Shown here one piece after another: positions 6,385 through 13,023 of a stretch of 64,000 bases of DNA. The DNA comes from Caryophanales bacterium (GTDB taxonomy: Bacteria > Bacillota_I > Bacilli_A > RF39 > UBA660), in assembly GCA_016290885.1 (NCBI GenBank), contig JAEEVN010000001.1, positions 1 through 64,000 on the forward strand, read 5' to 3'. A model generated the notes under the pieces. It was given only the letters and a program-made list of their open reading frames with translations. It made no database searches and had not been told where the DNA came from. The translations under genes and the position numbers were made by a program. Within the stretch, counting starts at the first letter, position 1. Every line of letters begins with the position of its first letter.

Positions 6385-8077
6385 CTGATATATTTGTTAA
6401 TTTTTTTGCTGAATTTGATGAAAGATTTCTTTTTGGTTTTTTACAATTAATTTTCTCATCAAATTCCACATAAATTTCATCACCAGGTTCTAATTTTAAA
6501 TCAAATGGATAAGAATCAAAATCAATATTGCCCTTCTCATCTACTGGGAATGTATAAACAACATCATTTACAATAGCTTTTGATAAATGATCTCCTTTAT
6601 GACCTCCAATTAGATATGCAAAGTCATGAATAGTAGATCCTTCTTTAATAGATCTTGTTCTACCAGATATTTTATCAATTACGGATATCTCGTTTACTTT
6701 TAAAACATTAGATTCTAATGAGTGCCCATATTCTCCTAATGTTTTAATTGTTCTATCGCGTGATAATTCTGCTAATCTTCCATATATTGGATACTTTTTA
6801 AATTCTTCTAATATTCTCTCTCTAGTATTTGGTCCTTGGAACTTATATGATTCCCATGCTAATCCATATGTATTTCTATGTTCTTGTTTTTCTGTTCTAA
6901 TTTGAAATTGAACGAGTTTACCATTAATTGATGCAGTTTCATGGAATGATTGATATCCATTATATTTTGGATTAGCAATATAATTATGTTGATATTTATC
7001 TATTGGTGGATACATATCACATAAAATCTTTCTAGCTAACCAACAACTTATTTCATCTTTCATGATTAATTTTATAACTCTTAAGTCATGAATCATATCA
7101 AAATATTGTTCATCTTTTGCCATACCATTAATAATGTCTAATTCAGCTTTATCTACTGTCTGAAAATTTTTAATCTTTCTAAAGGCATCATATATACCAT
7201 AAACGTGTTTAATTCTTGATCTACTTAAACTTTCTCCTACTAATATAGTTTCATTAAGTAGTTCTTCCTCTGATTTATGTAACATTTCAGTAGAATCATA
7301 ATGCCCTACCATTTTTATATTCTTTCTTATTTCTTCGATAATACTTTGTAATATGTCATTTAAGAAAGGTAAATTTTTATCTTTAACGATCTGTCTATTG
7401 GCTGCTATTGTTTTATAAACATCTTGATGTTCTGGACTTAAATATTTTAATGATGAATCCTCTAGTAACTGTTGTGTTCTATATATACCATAATAATGCA
7501 TAAGCGGTGCATATACGTCTAATGTTTCTCTTGCTTTTTCTTGTTGTTTCATTGGAGTTTTAAATTCAAGAGTTAACATATTATGGATTCTATCTCCCGA
7601 CCCTTTTATAATGCCCGATCTTGGATCCAATAGGATAGTTTCAATGAATTTTCTCCTATTTAACATTTCAAGTTCTCCAGGGTCATTAATATCGATTTGT
7701 AATCTAAAATCATCTAAATTAGCATCTTCAAGCCTATTAAACTTAGTAACATCTGCAACTAATATTGCAACATCAGATCCAAATTTTTCTTTAATTTCAG
7801 GATATGTAGCATCAGTATCCTCTAAAGTATCATGTAATAGACCTGCTACAATAGAATCTATATCCATACGCATAATTGCTAAAAAGTTAGCACATGCTAC
7901 AGGGTGTGATATAAACGGTTCCCCACTATCTCTAGGTGGTTGATATTGATGTTTATCCTCAGCAAAAATATAGGCCTTTTCTATCCTATTTAGAGACTCT
8001 GCACTATCATCATATACCTTAACGAAATCTATTAATGTTTGTGGCGAATAATGACGCCAATCATTAATATTAATCAT
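6371..8077 (-). CDS. RelA/SpoT-homologue with intact hydrolase and divergent synthetase domain
   Basis: RSH proteins make and degrade the alarmone (p)ppGpp. The order here is an HD hydrolase domain (about 1-200: PFISHP, LLHDTLEDTD near 82-91, SGDRIHNMLTLEF), a synthetase-like domain (about 250-430: HNYIANPKYNGYQSFH, QFQIRT) and a TGS domain (about 480-550). It ends at about 568 residues without the usual C-terminal zinc-finger and ACT regions. Hydrolase metal ligands and the EDT motif are present. In the synthetase part, the IYRK motif reads IYDAFRK, the EIQIRT glutamate is Gln (FQIRT), and the YDLLAxR aspartate is out of register (FDMIHDLR). The likely activity is hydrolase-dominant. The start is the second ATG, 8 nt after GGGGGAG; the first overlaps the Shine-Dalgarno. 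Confidence 0.88.
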   Translation of the reverse strand: MININDWRHYSPQTLIDFVKVYDDSAESLNRIEKAYIFAEDKHQYQPPRDSGEPFISHPVACANFLAIMRMDIDSIVAGLLHDTLEDTDATYPEIKEKFGSDVAILVADVTKFNRLEDANLDDFRLQIDINDPGELEMLNRRKFIETILLDPRSGIIKGSGDRIHNMLTLEFKTPMKQQEKARETLDVYAPLMHYYGIYRTQQLLEDSSLKYLSPEHQDVYKTIAANRQIVKDKNLPFLNDILQSIIEEIRKNIKMVGHYDSTEMLHKSEEELLNETILVGESLSRSRIKHVYGIYDAFRKIKNFQTVDKAELDIINGMAKDEQYFDMIHDLRVIKLIMKDEISCWLARKILCDMYPPIDKYQHNYIANPKYNGYQSFHETASINGKLVQFQIRTEKQEHRNTYGLAWESYKFQGPNTRERILEEFKKYPIYGRLAELSRDRTIKTLGEYGHSLESNVLKVNEISVIDKISGRTRSIKEGSTIHDFAYLIGGHKGDHLSKAIVNDVVYTFPVDEKGNIDFDSYPFDLKLEPGDEIYVEFDEKINCKKPKRNLSSNSAKKLTNISEEVE

Positions 8078-8139
8078 GCACATCTCCCCCTCTTTTAGTA
8101 CGAAATATGATACAACTTTATGGAATTTTTGTCAAATTT

Positions 8140-8172
8140 TAAAAAGTAATCCAATCACTTGAATTACTTTAT
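8140..8172 (-). terminator. Terminator of tRNA-Gln
   Basis: AGTAATTC-AAGTGATT-GGATTACT followed by T5 lies downstream of tRNA-Gln on the minus strand. Confidence 0.7.
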
Positions 8173-8179
8173 TTTATAA

Positions 8180-8254
8180 TGGTTGCCCCTGTAAGATTCG
8201 AACTTACGCATGTCAGGGTCAGAGCCTGATGCCTTACCACTTGGCGAAGGGGCA
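8180..8254 (-). tRNA. tRNA-Gln (CUG)
   Basis: The 75-nt cloverleaf has acceptor TGCCCCT/AGGGGCA, with the weak U1-A72 pair typical of tRNA-Gln, discriminator A and encoded CCA. The anticodon loop CTCTGAC reads CUG (codon CAG). With gatCAB in the same window, Gln-tRNA may be made by transamidation. The promoter has extended -10 TG-A-TATCAT at 8267-8275. Confidence 0.92.
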
Positions 8255-8266
8255 ATTTATATAATT

Positions 8267-8275
8267 ATGATATCA
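8267..8275 (-). promoter_or_regulatory. Extended -10 promoter of tRNA-Gln
   Basis: TG-A-TATCAT lies 13 bp ahead of the tRNA-Gln 5' end. It is divergent from the tRNA-Leu promoter, whose TATAAT is at 8310-8315. Confidence 0.5.
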
Positions 8276-8323
8276 CAAAAAAAATATTTATTAAACTCTT
8301 AAATCATGTTATAATTTTTATGT

Positions 8324-8409
8324 GCTCCTGTGGCGGAACTGGTAGACGCGCTAGACTCAAAATCTGGTTTCCAAAAGAAGTATCGGTTCGATTCCGATCA
8401 GGAGCACCA
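8324..8409 (+). tRNA. tRNA-Leu (CAA)
   Basis: This 86-nt class II tRNA has acceptor GCTCCTG/CAGGAGC and an encoded ACCA end. The anticodon loop CTCAAAA reads CAA (codon UUG). The TATAAT at 8310-8315 is the likely -10. The ORF at 8330-8521 is an artefact of reading through this tRNA. Confidence 0.95.
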
Positions 8410-8418
8410 ATATAAAAT

Positions 8419-8445
8419 AAAAAGACTTGTTCAAAGTCTTTTTTT
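8419..8445. terminator. Terminator of tRNA-Leu, also usable on the minus strand
   Basis: AAAAGACTTGTTCAAAGTCTTTTTTT ends tRNA-Leu. The reverse strand reads GACTTTGAACAAGTC followed by TTTTTATTTT. It could therefore also end a minus-strand transcript of the small peptide gene upstream. Confidence 0.75.
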
Positions 8446-8455
8446 ATGCTATTAT
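8427..8455 (+). promoter_or_regulatory. Promoter of the plus-strand antisense RNA candidate
   Basis: TTGTTC (8427-8432), 17 bp and TATTAT (8450-8455) with a TG-C extension. The box directly follows the U-tract of the tRNA-Leu terminator, the same terminator/promoter fusion seen elsewhere in the window. Confidence 0.5.
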
Positions 8456-8461
8456 TTATTT

Positions 8462-8535
8462 AGAGGAACACTTAATTTAATTGAGTGCCATCCTTATTTA
8501 ATTGGTATGATACTCAACTAGAGTATCATTTTTTT
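8462..8535 (+). ncRNA. Candidate antitoxin-like antisense RNA
   Basis: From the promoter at 8427-8455, transcription would start near 8462. It would stop at GATACTC-aacta-GAGTATC (8509-8527) followed by T7, giving an RNA of about 75 nt. It overlaps the last three codons and the 3' trailer of the 30-codon peptide gene on the opposite strand. Its first 30 nt repeat, in the same 5'-3' sense, the leader of that gene. A size of 65-100 nt and a convergent arrangement are typical of antitoxin RNAs of type I systems such as fst/RNAII or txpA/ratA. This is an inference with no expression evidence. Confidence 0.45.
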
Positions 8536-8669
8536 ATTACTAATACCAGTAAGGTAAGTAGTGATAATATGATTGAAATATACATTAGAAGCTTAATTAT
8601 ATAAACTCTTTTGTTCATTTCACCACCTCCTTTCTAGAAAAAGAGGATGACACTCTAATTAAATGTTCC
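8465..8669. repeat. Imperfect inverted repeat flanking the small peptide gene
   Basis: The left arm GGAACA-CTTAATTTAATTGAGTG-CCATCC (8465-8493) recurs inverted at 8645-8669 as GGAACATTTAATTAGAGTGTCATCC read on the minus strand. In the minus-strand mRNA the arms would be leader and trailer, able to pair over about 25 bp. Confidence 0.7.
8526..8618 (-). CDS. 30-residue hydrophobic peptide, type I toxin-like
   Basis: This gene is too short for the ORF track. The ATG at 8618 follows AAAGGAGG with 7 nt spacing, the strongest ribosome-binding site in this region. The 30-aa product begins MNKRVYIIKLLMY and ends LVLVIKK: one membrane-spanning segment with basic residues at both ends, like Fst, TxpA/BsrG or Ibs toxins. 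The leader segment CCTCTTTTTCTAGAAAGGAGG (8626-8646) can fold back on the Shine-Dalgarno. The TGA stop lies within the hairpin that ends the opposing antisense RNA. TATAAT at 8674-8679 is the likely -10. It could alternatively be a chance short ORF, but the SD, leader structure and antisense promoter argue against that. Confidence 0.55.
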   Translation of the reverse strand: MNKRVYIIKLLMYISIILSLLTLLVLVIKK

Positions 8670-8673
8670 ATAT

Positions 8674-8679
8674 ATTATA
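8674..8679 (-). promoter_or_regulatory. -10 box of the small peptide gene
   Basis: TATAAT lies 55 nt upstream of the ATG at 8618. No good -35 is visible. Transcription would begin near GGAACATTT, the leader copy of the inverted repeat. Confidence 0.4.
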
Positions 8680-8712
8680 TTCGCAAAAAAAATAAAAATT
8701 CCCCTAGTATGT

Positions 8713-8745
8713 ATAAAAAAAGACTCATATGAGTCTTTTTTAATC
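8713..8745 (-). terminator. Terminator of the L,D-transpeptidase gene
   Basis: AAAAAAGACTCATATGAGTCTTTTTTTA is a perfect stem with T7 overlapping the stop codon. Confidence 0.8.
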
Positions 8746-9729
8746 TACTATATAAACAGGTGTACCTATTTCTACCATATAATATAAATCTTCTGCTTTA
8801 TCAAGAGGCATGTTTACGCATCCGTGAGATGGATCATATGTATAGATATTTCCCCCAAATCTCCATCTCCAAGTTGCATCATGCATACCATGAGTTGAAC
8901 TTATAAATGGCATCCAGTAATATACAAATGATTCATATGGATCATCTGGTGGTCCTTTTAATGTTACATTTCTTGCTTTATTATTTAGATAATATGTTCC
9001 ATATGGTGTATTACCATTATTACCAGTTACTACTGGAGTTTCAAGGGCTATTCTTCCTCTACTATAATATGTTAACCATTGATCTCCAATTGATATAACT
9101 ATATATGTATTTTTAAATTTTTCTTGAACTATTATTTTTATTTCTTTAGTAGTTATATTTCCAGAAGAATCTTCAACAGTGAATTTTTCTATATATTCCC
9201 CCTCTTGAGATAAATCTAGATTATTTTCTACTTTTACTTTATCAGTTATATCACCATCACAATTATCAATAGCACTATATGTAGGTTCAGCATAATTGCC
9301 ATTTAAATCTGCATATACTTCCATATCAGAATTAATTGTTAATTCTGGTGGTATTTTATCTACTATATTTACTTTTCTTATAATAGTTTTATCTATATTC
9401 AAATTTTTAATTACTAAATTATATTTTATTTCATAAGATCCTATTTTAGAATAATCTATATTATCAGATATTTTTACATTTTTACTAACATCTTTCTTAA
9501 ATAAATATGCTTTATATCCTTCTTCTTTATATTTATCTTCTCCAACATTAAGTACTACTACATCATTACCTACTAATTTAAACTTTGTTGGAACAGCATT
9601 CTTTTTAAATACTAATAGAACTAAAATAAGAGCAAGGAAAAACAAGATTAATAATTTAATAATTAATCTTAATCTTCTATTTTGTTGCATTAATTCTTCA
9701 AATGGTAATTCACTATTTTTTTTACCCAT
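8740..9729 (-). CDS. L,D-transpeptidase (YkuD) with Ig-like DUF5011 domains
   Basis: This membrane-anchored wall enzyme is predicted to form 3-3 peptidoglycan cross-links or attach proteins to peptides. A short cytoplasmic N-terminus is followed by a transmembrane helix (about 23-40). Then come a bacterial Ig-like region with the DUF5011 signature (PPELTINSDMEVYADLNG, NCDGDITDKV, GEYIEKFTVEDSSGN) and the YkuD domain. The catalytic motif HGMHDA...SHGCVNMP is complete with nucleophile Cys, and the PYGTYYL segment is typical. I place the start at the ATG at 9729, preceded by AAGGTGAT, rather than the track's 9750. It stands alone between terminators, with an extended -10 TATAAT at 9755-9760. Confidence 0.92.
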   Translation of the reverse strand: MGKKNSELPFEELMQQNRRLRLIIKLLILFFLALILVLLVFKKNAVPTKFKLVGNDVVVLNVGEDKYKEEGYKAYLFKKDVSKNVKISDNIDYSKIGSYEIKYNLVIKNLNIDKTIIRKVNIVDKIPPELTINSDMEVYADLNGNYAEPTYSAIDNCDGDITDKVKVENNLDLSQEGEYIEKFTVEDSSGNITTKEIKIIVQEKFKNTYIVISIGDQWLTYYSRGRIALETPVVTGNNGNTPYGTYYLNNKARNVTLKGPPDDPYESFVYYWMPFISSTHGMHDATWRWRFGGNIYTYDPSHGCVNMPLDKAEDLYYMVEIGTPVYIVD

Positions 9730-9754
9730 AAGATCACCTTTTAAATACAAAGTT

Positions 9755-9793
9755 ATTATATCAAAAAAAAAGTAAAAGTTATATACTTTTACT
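9755..9793 (-). terminator. Terminator of gatB fused to extended -10 of the L,D-transpeptidase gene
   Basis: AGTAAAAGTATATAACTTTTACT with T9 ends the aspS-gatCAB transcript. The T run leads into TG-A-TATAAT (9755-9760). Confidence 0.8.
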
Positions 9794-11256
9794 TATTTTT
9801 TTAAATTATCTAGTTTTTCTTTCATCATGTTATAAGCCATAGTAGGATTTGCTTTTCCTCTAGTCTTTTTCATAACTTGACCAATAAAGAAATCTAATGC
9901 TTTTGGATTAGCTGGATCATATGATTCAACTACATTAGGGTTTTCAGAAATAACTTCATCTACTATAGATTCTATAGAAGAAGAATCAGTTATTTGCATC
10001 ATACCTTCATCTTTAACAATTTGCATTGGTTCTTTCTTTTGTTCAAGAACTTTAGCAAATACTTCTTTACCTTGTTTAGAAGATATAGTTTTATCATCAA
10101 TTAATTTAATTAAATCATGAAGCATATCTGGAGTCATAAAGAATTCATCCATAGTAATTAAATTATAATTTAAATACGATAAAATCATACCATTTACCCA
10201 GTTACATGCTTCTTTAGGATCAGTACCTAATTTAACTGTATCTTCGAAGAAATCAGATACTTTCTTTTCTTTAACTAGAATATCTGAATCATATTCAGAT
10301 AAACCATATTCTTTAATATATCTTTTCTTTCTATCATAAGCAAGCTCTGGAATAGATTTTTTGATTTCCTCTAACCAATCTTCACTTAATTTAAATTTAG
10401 GAATATTTGGTTCAACAAAATATTTATAATCTATAGCATCTACTTTAGATCTCATTCTAATAGTAGTACCACTTTCTTCATCCCATCTTCTTGTTTCTTG
10501 TTCTACTTCAGTATCGTAAGTACCTTCTTCTTTACATTTAGTTTGTCTTTTTACTTCGTAATTGATTGCATCTCTTACTCCACCGAATGAGTTAACGTTT
10601 TTAATTTCTACTTTAGTCCCCCAGTTAGCTGGAATATCTTCTAAAGTTTCATCCATAATAGATATATTTACGTCACATCTAATTTGACCTTTTTTAGAAT
10701 CAGCTTCAGATATACCTAAATATTGGTATACTGATCTCATATGTTCTAGGAATGCTACTGCTTCATCTGCAGATGCTATATCAGGCATAGTAACAAGTTC
10801 TAGAAGAGGAACACCTGCTCTATTATAATCAATTGTAGATACATCATATAAGTGATCTAGTGATGCAGCATCTTCTTCTAAGTGAATATTATCTATTCTT
10901 ACTCTTTTTTCTTCTCCATCACATTCAAAATCTACATATCCCATCATACCTACTGTTTCATATGGTGGATTTTGAGTTAATTGGTATCCTTTAGGTAGAT
11001 CTGGATAATAATAGTTCTTTCTTAAGAAATACATATATTTTGGTTGTTTACAATTAAGTACCATAGAAGCCATTAAACTCATTCTTACAGCTTCTTTATT
11101 AACTACAGGAAGTATTCCTGGAAAAGCCATATCTACAGGGCTAATATTTTCATTTGGTACTACTGAGTAAGAGTTTCTAGCACTAGAAAATACTTTAGTA
11201 TTAGTTTCAGATATTTCACAGTGCATTTCAAGTCCAACTTTAACTTTATATCCCAT
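9793..11256 (-). CDS. gatB: Asp/Glu-tRNA(Asn/Gln) amidotransferase subunit B
   Basis: GatB binds mischarged Glu-tRNA-Gln or Asp-tRNA-Asn and activates the carboxylate with ATP for amidation. The N-terminal catalytic cradle is recognisable: VGLEMHCEI, PVDMAFPGILPVVN, KNYYYPDLPKGYQLTQ, RIDNIHLEEDAASLDH and YNRAGVPLLELVTMPDI. The helical and YqeY-like tRNA-binding tail ends in MTLDxx-like GQVMKKTRGKANP. The length of 487 aa is normal. The ATG at 11256 has GGTGAG five nucleotides ahead; the track's start at 11268 sits against AAAGG and is less likely. It overlaps the end of gatA and is the last gene of the T-box operon. Confidence 0.96.
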   Translation of the reverse strand: MGYKVKVGLEMHCEISETNTKVFSSARNSYSVVPNENISPVDMAFPGILPVVNKEAVRMSLMASMVLNCKQPKYMYFLRKNYYYPDLPKGYQLTQNPPYETVGMMGYVDFECDGEEKRVRIDNIHLEEDAASLDHLYDVSTIDYNRAGVPLLELVTMPDIASADEAVAFLEHMRSVYQYLGISEADSKKGQIRCDVNISIMDETLEDIPANWGTKVEIKNVNSFGGVRDAINYEVKRQTKCKEEGTYDTEVEQETRRWDEESGTTIRMRSKVDAIDYKYFVEPNIPKFKLSEDWLEEIKKSIPELAYDRKKRYIKEYGLSEYDSDILVKEKKVSDFFEDTVKLGTDPKEACNWVNGMILSYLNYNLITMDEFFMTPDMLHDLIKLIDDKTISSKQGKEVFAKVLEQKKEPMQIVKDEGMMQITDSSSIESIVDEVISENPNVVESYDPANPKALDFFIGQVMKKTRGKANPTMAYNMMKEKLDNLKK

Positions 11257-11257
11257 C

Positions 11258-12724
11258 TTACTCACCATCCTTTGCTATTTGTCCTTTAAAAGGCATAGCT
11301 TTTTCAAGTGCATATGCAATATTAAGAACATTTTCATCATCATAGCAATTGCCTGTTATATTAAGTGCTACTGGAAGACCATCGACAAATCCATCTGGAA
11401 TAGTAATTGATGGGAATCCACCATAGTTACCTATTTGTAAATGTTCATCAAGTGCTACTGTAGCTAAATCATTTGATAATATATCAAGTGATCCATCAAT
11501 ATGTTTAGCAGGTCCAATACCAACTGGTAATATAACACCATCATATTTCTTAAATAAATCTTTCCATGTATCAACAAGTAATCTTCTTACTCTTTGAGCA
11601 TTTCTAAAATATCTTTCTTGGTTTTGTGATTGAAGAACATAAGATCCAATTACAAATCTTCTCTTAATTAATGAAGAGAAACCTTTAGTTCTATAATCTT
11701 TAACCATATCTATCCAGTTATCAAAACCTTTAGATCTAGGTCCAAATATAATACCTGTTAAGTTAGACATATTAGATGTTGCTTCTGCACAAGATATAAC
11801 AACATATACTGATGCAGATGCATTTAAAAGTGTTCTATTAACAGATACTTCTTCTACTTCTATACCTATTTCTTTAGCAAGTTCTACTGCTTTAAAGAAA
11901 TTTTCTAAGTGTTCTTTTAATTCTTTTGAAGGGTTTTCATATTCATTAATATCACATAATTCTTTTACGTAACATAATTTCTTACCTTTAACTTCTCCAG
12001 TTAAAGCTTCTTTTAATTTAATCTTACTTGAATCCCAAGTAGTCATATCATTTTTATCTATACCCTTCATTTCATCTACTACTATTGCAGCATCTTTAAC
12101 ATTTCTAGTTAAAACTCCTAAATGATCTAATGAAGATGCAAATGGGAATAAACCATATCTAGAAATCATTCCATATGTTGGCTTATATCCAACTATACCA
12201 CAGTATGCAGCTGGTTTTCTAATTGAATCACCAGTATCAGACCCTGTTGCATATGGATATACTCCTGCTGCTACAGCACAAGCTGATCCTGATGATGATC
12301 CAGCACATTGTCTTGTTTTATCCCATGGATTTAATACTGGTCCAGTATGACAAGTAGTACCTGTACCGCCCATACCAAATTCATCCATAGCAGTTTTATT
12401 AACCATTACTGCTCCTGCTTTTTTTAATTTAGAATATGCAGTTGCATCAAAGAATGGTACATAATCTTTTAAAGTATTACTACTTCCTGTAGATAAAATA
12501 CCTCTAGTTGAATAGTTATCCTTAACACCACAAGGTATTCCAGATAATAAATTATCTGTTATAGGTGCTTCTTTAGCATCATCAAGTATAGTTACAAATG
12601 CATTATACTTATCTTCTACTTCATGTGATAGTTTAAGCGATTCATCGATTAATTCTTTTGAAGTGACTTCACCACTCTTTAATAATTCATGAAGTTCTTC
12701 AATACTCTTATTCATGTATTTCAT
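11258..12724 (-). CDS. gatA: Asp/Glu-tRNA(Asn/Gln) amidotransferase subunit A
   Basis: GatA is the amidase-signature glutaminase that supplies ammonia to GatB. The Ser-cisSer-Lys triad context is present: GVKDNYST carries the Lys, AGSSSGSACAVAAG one Ser, and GSDTGDSIRKPAAYCG the nucleophile Ser. The usual TGGS reads TGDS and GSSGGS reads GSSSGS. These are conservative-looking deviations next to the active site, shared as far as I recall by some reduced Bacillota, but I cannot confirm that here. The length of 488 aa is normal. The start is one base after the gatC stop, with GGTGGG upstream, and it overlaps gatB. Its ammonia travels through a channel to GatB, so equal expression from one transcript is expected. 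Confidence 0.96.
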   Translation of the reverse strand: MKYMNKSIEELHELLKSGEVTSKELIDESLKLSHEVEDKYNAFVTILDDAKEAPITDNLLSGIPCGVKDNYSTRGILSTGSSNTLKDYVPFFDATAYSKLKKAGAVMVNKTAMDEFGMGGTGTTCHTGPVLNPWDKTRQCAGSSSGSACAVAAGVYPYATGSDTGDSIRKPAAYCGIVGYKPTYGMISRYGLFPFASSLDHLGVLTRNVKDAAIVVDEMKGIDKNDMTTWDSSKIKLKEALTGEVKGKKLCYVKELCDINEYENPSKELKEHLENFFKAVELAKEIGIEVEEVSVNRTLLNASASVYVVISCAEATSNMSNLTGIIFGPRSKGFDNWIDMVKDYRTKGFSSLIKRRFVIGSYVLQSQNQERYFRNAQRVRRLLVDTWKDLFKKYDGVILPVGIGPAKHIDGSLDILSNDLATVALDEHLQIGNYGGFPSITIPDGFVDGLPVALNITGNCYDDENVLNIAYALEKAMPFKGQIAKDGE

Positions 12725-12725
12725 C

Positions 12726-13022
12726 TTAACCCACCACCTTTGGAACTTCTACTTCTCTTCCTGAGAATTCATCGCAGTTTTGAAGTAGTTCTTCTATTGG
12801 AACTGAACCATCTTCATCGTCATCTCTTAATTCATATTCAAAATCATCAAGAGCATGAGTCATAGGTTCTACTTTTTCTATTCCAGGGATATCATTAATA
12901 ACATTTATTTGTTCATCAATAATATCAAATTCATCTAAAACCATTTTATTTTCTTCTGGAGTTAAACCAATTAATAGTTTATCTGCATAGTCATCTACCA
13001 TTTCTTTAGTAAATTTACTCAT
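12726..13022 (-). CDS. gatC: Asp/Glu-tRNA(Asn/Gln) amidotransferase subunit C
   Basis: GatC is the small subunit that wraps and stabilises GatA-GatB. The 98-aa product has the expected start (helix around ADKLLIGLTPEE), the central DEFDIIDEQINVINDIPGIEKVEPM segment, and an acidic tail with LRDDDEDGSVPIEELLQN that matches the family's LREDxx region. It starts in TAGTATG overlapping the aspS stop, with GGAGGAAT as the ribosome-binding site. It lies between aspS and gatA in one operon. Confidence 0.95.
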   Translation of the reverse strand: MSKFTKEMVDDYADKLLIGLTPEENKMVLDEFDIIDEQINVINDIPGIEKVEPMTHALDDFEYELRDDDEDGSVPIEELLQNCDEFSGREVEVPKVVG

Positions 13023-13023
13023 A

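Noticed and set aside
8330-8521. 63-aa ORF
   Set aside because: It begins inside tRNA-Leu and passes through its terminator.
8465-8669. MITE or transposon end
   Set aside because: The inverted arms suggested terminal repeats. There is no target-site duplication or transposase, and the arms sit directly at promoter starts, so the leader/trailer reading is preferred. It is not excluded.
11258-12724. GatA active-site changes (TGDS, GSSSGS) as inactivation
   Set aside because: The Ser-cisSer-Lys residues themselves are present and the operon is intact. The changes look lineage-specific, and I could not confirm otherwise.
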